From Poa pratensis (taxonomy: Eukaryota > Streptophyta > Magnoliopsida > Poales > Poaceae): a stretch of 64,000 bases of DNA. Of the stretch, positions 11,193 through 22,262 are shown one piece after another. Where the stretch lies: contig CAMZMU010000040.1 of the NCBI GenBank assembly GCA_947311845.1, forward strand, positions 57,041,596-57,105,595. Direction: 5' to 3'. The notes under the pieces were generated by a model. It was not told the origin of the DNA. It ran no database searches and was given only the letters and a program-made list of their open reading frames with translations. Numbering within the stretch: the stretch's first letter is position 1; each line of letters opens with the position of its first letter. Made by a program: the position numbers and the translations under genes.

Positions 11193-14100
11193 TGGATGCA
11201 CGGATGCGATGGATGTACGGCGAACGACGCAGTTCCGAGTTTATTGCAGGCCTGCATAAATTTCTCGAAGTGGCTGAGGCAAACAAAGTGATAATTTTAT
11301 GCCTTGTCCATGTGAGAAGTGTCGGAACGTCAGGGAGTACTCTGACCCGAGAACCATTCAAGACCACGTGATTCGGAGAGGTTTCATGCCCAGCTATAAT
11401 TGTTGGACCAAGCACGGAGAAAGAGGGGTTAGGATGGAAGACAATGAAGAAGAGGAGGATGATGACAACTATCCTATGTTCCCTGAGGAATGCGGTGATA
11501 CTGTAATGGAAGACGTTGAAGAAGAAGAGGTGAACATCGGGCATCAGATGAGCCCGCTGATGGTCTTGGTGGGGTCATTTCTGATGCAAAGCGAGAATGC
11601 GATACAGAAAAGGAGAAGCTAAAGTTGGAGGCCATGCTAGAGGATCACAAAAAGTTGCTGTACCCAAATTGCGAAGATGGCAGCACAAAGCTCGGTACCA
11701 CACTGGAACTGCTGAAATGGAAGGCAGAGACTGGTTGTTCTGACAAGGGATTTGAGAAGTTACTGAAAATAATGAAGCCGAAGCTTCCAAAGGATAACGA
11801 ATTGCCCGAGACTACATACGAAGCAAAGAAGGCTATCTGCCCTCTAGGATTAGATGTGCAGAAGATACATGCATGCATTAATGACTGCATCCTGTACCGC
11901 GGTGAGGAGTACGAGAATATGGATAAATGCCCGGTATGCAATGCACTGCGGTACAAGATCAGACAAGATGACCCTGGTGATGTTGAGGCGATGACGAGCC
12001 CCCCCGGAAGAGGGTTCCTGCTAAGGTGATGTGGTATGCTCCTATAATACCACGGTTGAAACGTCTGTTCAGAAACAAAGAGCATGCCAGGTTGTTGCGA
12101 TGGCACAAAGAAGAGCGTAAGAAAGACGGGAAGTTGAGACACCCCGCCGATGGGTCCCAGTGGAGAAAAATCGACAGAGAGTTCCCGACATTTTCAGATG
12201 ACGCAAGGAACTTAAGATTTGGTCTAAGTACAGATGGCTTTAATCCTTTTGGGGAGCAGAGCTCCAGTCATAGCACTTGGCCCGTGACTCTATGTATCTA
12301 CAACCTTCCTCCTTGGTTGTGCATGAAGCGAAGTTCATTATGATGCCAGTGCTCATCCAAGGCCCGAAGCAACCCGGCAACGACATTGATGTGTACCTAA
12401 GGCCATTAGTTGATGAACTTTTGCAGTTGTGGTCCGAACCAGGTGTACGTGTGTGGGATGAGCACAAACAACAGGAATTTGACCTACGAGCGTTGTTGTT
12501 CGTAACCATCAATGATTGGCCTGCTCTTAGTAACATTTCAGGACAGTCAAACAAGGGATACAATGCATGCACGCACTGTTTAGATAAGACTGAAAGTATA
12601 CATTTGGGAAACAAGAACGTGTACCTGGGGCATCGTCGATTTCTTCCGAACAGTCATGCCGTAAGAAAGAAAGGCAAGCATTTCAACGGTGAGGCAGATC
12701 GCCGGAAGAAGCCTAACCTCCCTGATGGTGATGTTATATATGACATGGTCAAGGATTTAGAAGTAATCTTTGGAAAGGGTCCTGGCAGTCTATCTGTTCC
12801 GAATGACGCTGACAACCACGTACCCATATGGAAGAAGAAATCTATATTTTGGGAGCTACCCTATTGGAAAGTCCTAGAGGTCCGGTCTTCAATCGACGTG
12901 ATGCACGTGACGAAGAATCTTTGCGTGAACCTGCTAGGCTTCCTGGGCGTGTATGGGAAGACAAAAGATACACCAGAAGCACGGGAGGACCAGCAACGTA
13001 TGAAAGACCCATACAACAAGCAGACGGATAAAGGGCGTCAATACTTAAGCAGCTACGCTCTTACCAAAGCAGAGAAGGAAATCTTTTTTGAATGCCTGAG
13101 CAGTATCAAGGTCCCGGCTGGCTTCTCGTCAAATATAAAGGGAATAATAAATATGGCAGAGAAAAAATTCCAGAACCTGAAGTCTCATGATTGCCACGTG
13201 ATTATGACGCAGTTGCTTCCGGTTGCATTGAGGGGGCTTCTACCGGAAAATGTTCGAGTACCCATTGTGAAGCTATGTGCATTCCTCAATGCAATATCTC
13301 AGAAGGTCATCGATCCAGTAACTCTACCAAGTTTACAGAAGGCTGTGGTCCAATGTCTTGTCAGCTTCGAGTTGGTGTTCCCCCCATCATTCTTCAATAT
13401 TATGACGCATCTCCTGGTTCACCTAGTCGACGAGATTGCCATTCTCGGTCCTGTATTTCTACACAATATGTTCCCCTTCGAGAGGTTCATGGGAGTCTTG
13501 AAGAAATATGTTCATAACCGTGCTAGGCCAGAAGGAAGCATCTCAAGGGCTATGGAACAGAGGAGGTCATTGAGTTCTGTGTTGACTTTATTCCTGACCT
13601 TAAGCCGATTGGTGTTCCTGAATCGCGGCATGAGGGGAGACTGAGTGGAAAAGGCACGCTAGGAAAGAAAGCACTGATATGTAGGGACGGGCATTCTTTA
13701 ACTCAAGCACACTACACAGTTCTACAAAGTTCCACCTTCGTGGCTCCGTATATCGAGGAACACAAGAATTATGTACGCTCCAAGAACCCGGGGAGGATGA
13801 CTCCTGGATTAAAGAAAAACACATGGAGACTTCGGCAGTTGGTTGCGATTACAGCTCATGAATGACACCACTGTCGGAGATCAGCTCTACTTGTTGGCCG
13901 CGTCACCATCTTCGACTGTATTGAATTTCCAAGGGTACGAGATAAATGGGAATACATTTTACACGATCGCCCAAGATAAAAAGAGCACCAACCAAACAGT
14001 GGTGTCCGCTTTGATGCAACAGACGAGAATGGGCAAAAGGACACATACTATGGTTACATAGAGGAGATATGGGAACTTGACTATGGACCTACTTTTAAGG

Positions 14101-14493
14101 TCCCTTTGTTTCGGTGCAGTTGGGTCAACATGAAGGAGAAGGGATAAAGGTAGACCAGCTGTACGGAATGACAACAGTGGATCTCAAGAATCTTGGTTGT
14201 TACAGAACGAACCATTCGTCCTAGCCAATGATGTGGCTCAGGTTTTCTATGTGAAGGACATGTCCTCCAGACCGAAAAAAAGAAAAAATAAGCAAACGAA
14301 TACATCAGACGATGAGCCAAAGCGTCACATAGTTCTTTCAGGGAAAAGAAACATCGTGGGAGTCGAGGACAAGACAGACATGTCAGCAGATTATGATAAG
14401 TTTGATGAAATTCCGCCCTTCACAGTGAAAACTGACCCAAGCATCCCGTTAAATAATGAAGATGCTCCATGGTTACGGCCGAAGCGATCATAG
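11193..14493 (+). pseudogene. CACTA transposase TNP2, frameshifted
   Basis: Acceptor-like TGATGCAG precedes ATG 11193. Order: transposase-associated N-terminal domain (SSEFIAGLHKFLEVA, then CPCEKCRN and a GFMPSYNCWTKHGE segment, about 11193-11430), an acidic stretch, the TNP2/Transposase_21 core (DGFNPFG, NLPPWLCMK, QGPKQPGNDIDVYL, FVTINDWPA, YLGHRRFLP, DVMHVTKNLC; about 11880-12990), DUF4218 (about 13060-13850) and DUF4216 (about 13920-14180), then a charged C-terminus ending TAG at 14493. Frameshifts are needed near 11290, 11540, 11985, 12330, 13548, 14000 and 14200. No intron explains these, so they are decay. It would cut and join CACTA ends in the nucleus. Confidence 0.9.
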
Positions 14494-14818
14494 GCCAGGG
14501 ACATACGCGAAGAAGGGTTCATGGCATTTATGTAAATCAATGTAATGTATTAAACCTTTATGTGATGTGTAGTAATGTATTAAACCTTTATGTGGTGAAA
14601 ACCATAATACACGAAATGGGAGTTTCCATCTAGAAGAAATGGGTTATATCACATGTGAGTTTTCTTTTTTGTTTTCTGTTAATTAATTGCATGACGACCG
14701 GTGAAACACGCGTGGTAGGTGGTTGTCGGCTCCCACACCTCCCGTGGGAACCTCTCAAACCTCAGCTTCGACCGTCCAAACACGTTCCCCCTGCATACAG
14801 CCCGACGGTGGCTCGTGA
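14494..14818 (+). other. 3' region of TNP2 unit
   Basis: Contains two copies of a TATTAAACCTTTATGTG segment (14547 and 14578), likely 3' UTR. No gene seen. Confidence 0.45.
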
Positions 14819-15162
14819 GTTTGAGCGCCACTTCGATCCAAGCAGCGGTAAGACGTCTCTGATGATCTACAACCGTCCGGCAAGACGTCTCTGATGATCT
14901 GCAACCGTTTGGAACGGTCGCAGGTCATCAGAGACGTCTTGCCACTGGTTGCCCAAAGATGCCTCTCCGAGTGACGCTGGAATGTTTTGTGTTTGAGCGC
15001 CACTTCGATCCAAGCAGCGGCAAGACGTCTCTGATGATCTACAACCGTCCGGCAACACATCTCTGATGATCTGCAACCGTTTGGAACGGTCGCAGGTCAT
15101 CAGAGACGTCTTGCCGCTGGTTGCCCAAAGATGCCTCTCCGAGTGACGCTGGAATGTTTTGT
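14819..15162 (+). repeat. 172-bp tandem repeat (x2) with a strong hairpin in each unit
   Basis: Units 14819-14990 and 14991-15162 are nearly identical. Each contains an inverted repeat: left arm GCAAGACGTCTCTGATGA, continuing to CAACCGTT, a 3-base loop TGG, then the inverse arm ending TCAGAGACGTCTTGC. In unit 1 the arms are about 30 bases with 28 pairing. There is an additional half-copy of the left arm upstream in each unit. Noncoding, between TNP2 and the third ORF. Confidence 0.85.
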
Positions 15163-15280
15163 GTGTGAGTAACCTGTCTGAGGAGGGGGCTATATATAGG
15201 GTACGTGTGCTTCTTTAGTCCCGGTTGGTAACACCAACCGGGTCATGTGGCTCACGAAGTGGTCGTGATATACTGCTGAT

Positions 15281-15528
15281 CCAACAGCTCACAATCCCTC
15301 AAAAGAAACACACCCCTGATCCAACGTCTCACAAGCGCTTGAAAGAAACACACGATCCGTGTGCTTCTTCCTTATTGGTGGGATTCCCTTTAGTCCCGGG
15401 TGGTGGCTCACAAAGTGATATCCAACAGCTCACAAGCCTTCAAAAGAAACACACCCCTGATCTAACGGCTCACAAGCGCTCGAAAGAAACACACGATCCG
15501 TGTGCTTCTTCCTTATTGGTGGGATTCT
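15281..15528 (+). repeat. 141-bp-period direct repeat upstream of the third ORF
   Basis: Two units beginning CCAACAGCTCACAA (15281 and 15422) share AAAGAAACACACCCCTGATC, CACAAGCGCT, CACGATCCGTGTGCTTCTTC and TTATTGGTGGGATTC. Each is preceded by a TTTAGTCCCGG motif related to the terminal repeats. Position suggests promoter duplication for the third ORF. Confidence 0.75.
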
Positions 15529-15531
15529 CAC

Positions 15532-15540
15532 TATATATAT
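15532..15540 (+). promoter_or_regulatory. TATA box of the CACTA third ORF
   Basis: TATATATAT 68-76 bp upstream of ATG 15608, directly after the second direct-repeat unit. A second TATATATA at 15190-15198 precedes the first TTTAGTCCCGGTTGG motif. Confidence 0.5.
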
Positions 15541-15607
15541 GTAGTCATGCATGGCCACCATTGGCATAGCACATCTAAACTCATATCTGCAGCCTCATCA
15601 CTCTCCC

Positions 15608-16125
15608 ATGGCTTCCACCGTACCCACTCTAACCTACTCGGAGGCGGAGGCGCTTTGCGCCTCGAACTACCCCTGCCCGCCCGGCTACGACGTCCCCGCC
15701 GGCTGGAGGCTGAGCACCGGAGGCGTGCCGGTCCCTCCTGTCCCTCAAGGTTTGGCGCGCCGGGCGCCATCACAAACCACTACTACCTCGAGCTCACTCC
15801 GGCGCAGCGGATGGATCCCCGCTGGCATCCCGACTACCGCCCGACTTGGGACGCCTTCTTCATCAATCGGCGTGAGAGGGTGCTCGCCAGGTACGAGGAG
15901 GACGGCCCGCCTCCTTCGAACTTCAACGAGGCCGGCCGTCGGCTGTGGTGGAGCGGCCGGACTCTCCAGAGCGTCATGAACTACATCACGGCCGGCGATA
16001 ACCCCCGCCTGCGCTACCCTCGCTTCCAGTCCAGGCGAGCGCCGCCCGACGACAGCGACGACGATGGCGGCGACTACGACGACTACGAGGACGAGTATTA
16101 TAGGCCTAGGCAGGAGTATGACTAA
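15608..16125 (+). pseudogene. CACTA third ORF, hypothetical acidic-tailed protein
   Basis: From ATG 15608 the frame reads MASTVPTLTYSEAEALCASN, then PPGYDVPAGWRLS and VPPVP. A one-base shift near 15765 moves into the frame reading NHYYLELTP, WDAFFINRRERVLARYE, RRLWWSGRTLQ and a strongly acidic tail (DDSDDDGGDYDDYEDE), ending at 16125. About 172 codons if the shift is mended. Proteins of this type occur in other Triticeae CACTAs as unnamed ORFs; I know no function. Its own TATA box and repeats suggest an independent gene. The high GC of the body contrasts with the AT-rich sequence after it. Confidence 0.65.
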
Positions 16126-16640
16126 CCTGAGCCACATCGTTGGTTAGGACAAATGGTTCGTCTATGTACGACGACGATCGTGTAAAATGTTTGTTTATCT
16201 ACGACGACGATCGTGTAAAATGTATTCTTTATCTCTGCATTTCCAACTAATGATCTTTAGCATCTGAATTTCGACTTACGGATTTAAAGATATGAATTTA
16301 TCCATATTAAATTGAAAATGACAATAATAATGTAAAAATGGTTTTGAATTAGTTATTCAGATTCAAACACTTTTCATGTTGAAAGTTTTGTCAATTCAAA
16401 ATATGCAATAAAGTTAATGCATTTTTAATTGAAAATGGCAAAATGGTTAATAGTTTGTATAGTTAGAATAATTATTTTAGAAAACAGAAAATGGTTTCGG
16501 ATTATTTATTCAAATTTAAACACTTTTCATGTTGAAAGTCTTTTCAGATTCAAAACCATTTGAAATTCATATTCAAACACCTAAATAAGAAAAAAAAGGC
16601 GGGAACAACATTTCAGAACTGAAAAGTTCGAAATAATTTT
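16126..16640 (+). other. AT-rich spacer after the third ORF
   Basis: Holds two copies of a TACGACGACGATCGTGTAAAATG segment separated by about 32 bases (16167-16222; only part quoted) and two related AT-rich 130-bp stretches (16350 and 16510 regions, each with CACTTTTCATGTTGAAAGT). No coding. Confidence 0.5.
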
Positions 16641-16650
16641 GAAAAAGGAC

Positions 16651-16802
16651 TCTTTGGTCCCGGTTTCTACCAAGAACCGGGACCAATGAGTCCATCGAAA
16701 GCCACGGATCTGGCATTAAATGACCCACTCATTGCTCCCGGTTGCTGGCAAGAACCGGGACCAAAGAGGCATTGGTCCCGGTTCTTGCCAGGAACCGGGA
16801 CC
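16651..16802 (+). repeat. Internal block of terminal-type CCCGGTT repeats
   Basis: TTTGGTCCCGGTTTCT, AGAACCGGGACCAATGAG, TGCTCCCGGTTGCTGGC, AAGAACCGGGACCAAAGAG and further inverse pairs, i.e. the same motif set as the element ends but about 6 kb inside. It is followed by CTATAACTGCCCGCGCC (16814) and a pyrimidine-rich leader, so it likely serves as the promoter region of the downstream gene. Confidence 0.75.
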
Positions 16803-16859
16803 GATCAGTGCTGCTATAACTGCCCGCGCCCTCTCTTCTTCCCCATTCAGGCAAAATCG

Positions 16860-17290
16860 ACTAAGGACCGAAGGCGCGACGCAGAGCGAAACGACGCCGG
16901 CAGGCTGCCCGACCTCCGCGCCGCGCCCCACGCCGCGCCCCGCCGCCGCCGTCGACGTCCGCCGCCGCCGTCGACGTCCGCCGCGCTCTGGACGGCCGCG
17001 CCACCTCCTCCACACGCGCCACCTCTCCTCCACGGCCGCGCCCCCCCGCTCGCGCCCTCCACGGCCGCCCCCACGCCGTCGACGCCGCCCCCGACGCCGC
17101 GCCGCCGCAGCCCGTGGCCGTCCTCGCCGCGCCCGGCCGTGGCCTCCTCCCTTCTCCGGTCGAAGCGCCGCCGACGCCGCCACCCGCGCCCGCGCCACCT
17201 GCCTCGAGCCGGACGACGCCGCCGTCTCCTGCGCCACCCGACGCCGCCGCGCCACCGTCTCCTGCGCCACCCGATCGACGCCTCCTGTTG
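16860..17290 (+). other. GC-rich 5' leader/first exon of the second CACTA gene
   Basis: CCGCCGCC-rich tract with long Pro/Arg/Ala frames on both strands. Composition alone explains the ORFs. Best read as 5' UTR/leader of the 18100-21786 gene, with an intron between 17290 and 18095. Confidence 0.45.
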
Positions 17291-17660
17291 TTAGCAAAAT
17301 GTATAAGTCCATACTAGCAAAATTAATATTAGTAGTGTTAGTAATATTAGTAATGTTAGCAAATTTTAGCAATTGTTAACATGTTAATATTACTAAAATG
17401 TTGTTAGTAATGTAAGATTTTAGTAGTGTGTTAGTATGTTATTAGTCCAATTAGCAAATTTAGCAAATGTTAGCAAATTTTAGTCCAATTAGCAAATTTA
17501 GCAAATGTTAGGAAATGTAGTGTTTAGTGTTAGTGTTAGTATAGGAAATTTTAGTGTTAGGAAATAGCATTTTGTATAGGAAATAGCATTTTAGGATTTT
17601 AGTGTTAGGAAATAGCATTTTAGGATTTTAGTGTTAGGAAATAGCATTTTAGGATTATGT
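17290..17660 (+). repeat. Low-complexity TTAGCAAAT / TTAGTGTTAGGAAATAGCAT repeats
   Basis: Irregular short repeats built on TTAG. Three close copies of a unit with GGAAATAGCATTTTAGGAT lie at 17577-17655. Lies in the presumed intron. Noncoding. Confidence 0.7.
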
Positions 17661-18099
17661 AAATTTGTTTGTTTCTGATACTCTAATAATCCAAAAATTA
17701 TGAATCCAATTGTGTTAACTTTGTATTGCACTAGCCTAGCACTCCTAATTTTTGTAGAATTAATTAAGCAACAGAATTAATTAGGTATTCAAATAAAGAT
17801 TGTAGCCACTTCTGTACTATAACAATTTTAATTGTCATTTGGTTAATATAATTAAGTTGAATCCAATTGGGTTAGGTCACAAATAATCAACACTGTGTAA
17901 CCCTAAAAGGATTTAATTTTTAGAGTAAAAGAACTTAGTCAGTAGCTAAAACTTGGTTATTAAGCTTCTGGACTAAAACAAATGTGTAGAGAATTTGGTA
18001 GATCATTTTGAGTCAAATCCAATTTGGTAGATGTATCTTGACATATGGAACAAGTTACCCAACTAAAGTTTTGTGCATTGTTCTTAATTTGCAGAAACT

Positions 18100-21000
18100 A
18101 TGGAACGAGACGAAAATCAGGAAAACATCCTCGAGGATATAATCCGCGGGCCGGAAGATGTTGGCGATGTCACCTCGCAGTTTCTGAACAACTCCGGTGA
18201 GGGAGATGAGTCTCTCAACCGAAGAGACGGCTCCGGTGAGGTAGAACCCGACGGCTGGGGTGGGGGAGAAGCCGGCGAGGGAGAAGCCGACGAGGGAGAA
18301 GCCGAAGGCTCCGGTGGAACATTAAATGTTGCAAACTCCGGCGAGGTGCATATACATATATTAATGAAGCCGAAGATTGTATTAATTAAGCCTCTGTGTC
18401 TATATACATATATTAACGCTCTTTCTTCTTTTAGCCCTCCGGATCGAGCAAATCTTCTGTAAGGACAAAACGAGGCCCAACCAAAAAGTTGGGCGACCAA
18501 GAAAGGTACAGATCGAAAAGTCGCTGAAGACGGCACACCGACTGCTCCCCCTGGTGTTAAAAATAAAATGGTAAAGCAATGCGGAGTTCTTGTTAGGGAC
18601 TACATCCCGATCACCGTTCGAGAATGGCATCAGCCAAAGGAGGGAGGAGTAAGATATGTCGCGATGAGGGCAAAGAAAGACTTTGGAGAAAGCTCATGCT
18701 TAATTTCACCCTGGCGCCAGAGGTGGATCCAGATGAGGAGGATCCAAATGAGGCAGAAAAGATTGCCCGGAAAAACATGGAGCAAAAAGTCAGGGACTGG
18801 GCTTAAGAAGATGGCCGAGCTATTCAAGAACTGGAAGAAAAGATTGAACATCGAGTTTGTCAGAAAAATAAGACTCCGGACTTCGATAAAGGGTATGAGA
18901 AGATAAGGACTACTGGGAAGAATTTGTGGCGTACAAGAAATCGGAGGAAGCTCAGGAAAAGTCTGCAAAAAATAAGGCAAATGCTGCTAAAAAGATCTAC
19001 CACCATACTATGGGGCTGGTGGCTACGCTTTTAGCATGCCTAAGTGGGAGAAACTTGAGGCGGACCTGCTGGCTAAAGGGATCACTCCAGAGCCACTCAA
19101 GTGGATCGAACGGGCAAGAAATTGGTTTTACGGGCATGGGGGCACGTTGGACGCAGAAGGGAAGTGCATATATAACAGAAGACACAAAGATAATCCCCTA
19201 CTACCCATCCAAGAAATTAGAAATGCAGTAAAGGATGTTGCAGAGGGACGGTTCATTCCCGATAGAGAGGATGACGAGCTCACACGCGCCCTTGGGAATA
19301 AGGAACACGACGGACGGTTACGAGGCGTACCAGGCTCCAAGCCCAAGACAATTGCGATTCCCGAGCACAGGAAGAAATTTCCTGATAGAAGCCATCAGAG
19401 GAGAAAGGAAAGGGAGGCAATGGAAGCACGCGCTGCTGCAGACCGGCTGCGTAATATAGAAGAAGAATTAAAGCGGCAGAAGGAAAAATTGCCGAGCTTA
19501 GCCAGCAAGGTACTAGCGGCCAATCTCAGCGGCACATGGTAGAAGCTGCATGCGATGGTACCGGCGGCCCATCGAATCGGAAAAGCAGCGTGGCTTCCAC
19601 GGAGCTCCAGGATGGTACTGATGATGCAGTGACGGTGGCTCCACTTCGTCGCTACCCAGTGGATGATATCACGGAGAGCACACCTTGTGAGATGCATGTG
19701 AAAGTTTTTAACTTAACCGTGAAGGTGGCGGTCGGCTATGTCGTACCAATTGGACCTAATCCAACTTACCATTTCTCTCCGGTTCCAAATGGCTACGCTG
19801 TTGTCGCGGTGGATGAAGTGATGAAAGATTATGAGGAGCTGAAGATGGGGAGGTGCTTGAACTTGGAGAAGCCAAGAAAGCGACCATTCTATGGCCAAAG
19901 GAATTCATCGTGCTTCCGAACTGGCAGCCAAGGCCATCGACTCCTCACCAGTCTCCAGCGCAACAGTCCTCTTCACCGCCTCAGCATTCTCCAGCGCAAC
20001 AGTCCTCTTCACCGCCTCACCAGTCTCCAGCGCAGCCGTCTCCGCCGCCGCGTCAGCCGTCTCCGCCGCCGCGTCAGCCGTTTCCGCCCACCGCTCGTAC
20101 TATGAGGGGTAAGCGATCACCGAAACGTAAAAGGTCGCCCCTCCCAACAGTACCTCATAAGAATCTTCCCATTAGACCTTATGACAGGACTGTAGCGGAA
20201 AACGCCGCGGAGGTGGCTGCCTACAATAAGGCTTTTTTTGCACCAAAAAAGCCCGAGCAGAAGCCGGTATACGATGAAAAATCCAAAAAGTGGAGAAAGT
20301 CCTTCCTTGAGCAGCCATCCCAAATATCGATGAATCTGCAATCTGACTATGGTCGTGAACTTAGTAAGCTAGCACGTGCCCAGTCTGAGCAGACAAGGAA
20401 AGAAGTGCAAAAAGCGGGAAACAAATTGCCCAGCTCGGACAGCAGAAAAATCAATCGGTCCCCCCGCTCATAGTGTGTTCCGATATCGACAAGGACTTCA
20501 GAGCCGATATGGATAAGGACCTGCAATTATTGGACCCCAGAGCCATAGCTGCTGCTAGAGAACAGGTATCACTGTATCGCAGGCCATGGAAAATGCTACC
20601 GCCATGGGTATGACCTTGGTCAACTTTTAGGCTATGAAGATCAGCCAATGTTAGAGATAGCACGGAAATATGTCACAGGGGAGTCTATGGTCAGTAATGA
20701 GGAGCTCACGCGTCTATCAACACATATGCGAAATCTGCATACTGGTACATGGTGCACACATCAAAGAAGGGCGCGAAGAGTGGATTGCGGTGGACGTTCG
20801 AGTGGAGCATTTCTTCAAACCTTACGTATACAGGTTCAAATGACTGAACTGTTTCAGTTATTCAATCAGCGCGCCCTCGACAAATCTATCCTCAGTTGCT
20901 ATTGTCTGTAAGTGATTTATTTTCGTAATTAAGTCTCTAGCTCAGCTCGTTCATTGCCTGTATTATATTATCCTGACTATATATATATCCTTTTGTACGC

Positions 21001-21786
21001 TATTATGTAGAATGAAGATGATGGAATGCAAAGCATCTAGACATTATGAGGTTGGGTTCGTTGACCCATATATCGTTAATGAACATACGTTACGCAATCA
21101 CCCCAAGACGTGGAGCATGACCTGACCACCTTTTTAATCAAGCAAAACTTCTGTACGGAAATACTATTTCCTTACAACTTCAAGTGAGTGTTTCTGTCTT
21201 GTACATATTTTTATTTGGCTTTCTCGATGTTAAGTGTAATTGATGAGCTATGCATGTCTGCTTTATGTAAACGTCCGCAGGTTCCACTGGATTCTGCTAA
21301 GCATTCAAGTTGACAAGTCCATAGTTGAAGTCATACGACTCATTAAGTTGGGACCAAGCGACGTGGACCGAAATGAAAGAAATGCTCAATAAGTAATTTC
21401 AATCATTATCGCATTATATCGCCTCTTTCGTTCGTTTCCTGATATCAAGTAATTAATAACTCCTTTGTTCATTTTTTTGCCAAAGCAGGTGTTGGACACT
21501 ATTCAAACAGAATGTAGAAGGTCCATTCAAAGATGAGCTAACTTATATATCGGTGAAAAGTCCGCAGCAGCCACCGGGGAGTAATTTATGTGGATTCTAC
21601 GTTTGCGAGTTCATTCGCGAGTTGACCTCTGAGCGGAGAACAACTTCTTTGAGCAAAATGCGGGAGAAGCTCGACCCAGAACAGCGCATACGAGCAATTC
21701 AAGAGGAATTGGCGGGATTTCTGCTTAGGGAGGTCATCGATGAAAGGGGAGAACATTATGCTGCGGACGATGAACTACATATGTGA
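18100..21786 (+). pseudogene. CACTA second protein: Transposase_24-like with C-terminal Ulp1/C48 peptidase
   Basis: Exon 1 starts MERDENQEN (18100), with Gly/Glu-rich repeats and donor GAG|GTGCAT at 18343. After an acceptor at 18434: KRGPTKKL, APPGVKNKMVKQCG, RDYIPITVREWHQPK (18450-18640), a charged Transposase_24-like region (MPKWEKLEADLLAKG, WFYGHGGTL, LTRALGNKEH; 18690-19330), a coiled coil (19390-19500), a domain with SPVPNGYAVVAVDEV (19680-19850), a SPAQQSSSPP repeat and basic segment. The C48 peptidase exons (about 20490-21786) hold His in FHWILLSI (21282), Asp in YDSLSWDQ after a one-base shift (21333) and Cys in GSNLCGFYVCEF (21589). Several other frameshifts exist. Family role (SUMO-like peptidase fold in CACTA proteins) is known; activity unlikely. 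Confidence 0.85.
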
Positions 21787-21939
21787 TCTATCTCCATGTA
21801 ATTAAATAGTTGTATTCTCGCAAGAGATCGAATATTAATTATATATGCATCAACGTGTACTGTGTATATAGTAGAGCGTATAATATGCGTACGGAAACGA
21901 TGGAGAGCACGTCGGCGATGCGAAGAAGGGGGAGACGAC

Positions 21940-22035
21940 GGAGGCACCGGCGAGAGGGAGAGGGGGCACCGGCGAGAGGGAGAGGGGCACCGGCGAGAGG
22001 GGGCACCGGCGAGAGGGAGACCCTAAACCCTAAAT
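21940..22035 (+). repeat. GCACCGGCGAGAGGGAGAGG tandem repeat and telo-box
   Basis: Four imperfect 18-23-bp units of a purine-rich GCACCGGCGAGAGGG motif, then CCCTAAACCCTAAA at 22020. Inside the CACTA just before the right subterminal repeats. Confidence 0.75.
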
Positions 22036-22045
22036 ACAAAAAAAA

Positions 22046-22232
22046 ACTCATTGGTCCCGGTTCGTAACACGAACCGGGACCAATGAGTCTCCCCCCACGC
22101 CCAGCCAGAACTGGCCACGTGGAGCCCCATTGGTCCCGGTTCGTGTCTGAACCGGGACCAGCATTCGTCCCGATTGGCTGGTCCCGGTTCGGGAACCAGG
22201 ACGGATGGCCCAACCGAACCGGGACCATAGGC
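22046..22232 (+). repeat. Right subterminal repeats of the CACTA
   Basis: CATTGGTCCCGGTTCGTAAC / GAACCGGGACCAATGAG hairpin at about 22048-22087, then further TTGGTCCCGGTTCGTG and inverse copies to 22228, mirroring 10670-10905. Confidence 0.8.
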
Positions 22233-22262
22233 CAGTTTTCTACCAGTGCATGAAGCTTGACA

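Larger units (their letters stand above)
10650..22248 (+). mobile_element. CACTA (En/Spm, DTC) DNA transposon, 11.6 kb
   Basis: Terminal inverted repeats CACTAGTAGAAAAACC and, at the right, TTTTCTACCAGTG (inverse CACTGGTAGAAAA). The target duplication CAT is at 10647-10649 and 22249-22251; the flanks rejoin to a complete TRIM LTR, an independent check of both ends. Subterminal regions carry inverted and direct copies of TTGGTCCCGGTTCG. Three coding units lie on the + strand: TNP2 transposase (11193-14493), a short third ORF (15608-16125) and a Transposase_24/C48-peptidase protein (18100-21786). All carry frameshifts, so the copy is not autonomous now. The repeat type and order match Caspar-like Triticeae CACTAs. 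Confidence 0.93.

Noticed and set aside
16686..17379. ORFs of over 200 codons on both strands in the CACTA
   Set aside because: CCGCCG-type low complexity; the real CACTA protein starts at 18100.
22020..22034. Telomere-like CCCTAAACCCTAAA
   Set aside because: Only two units inside a transposon; a telo-box at most, not a telomere.
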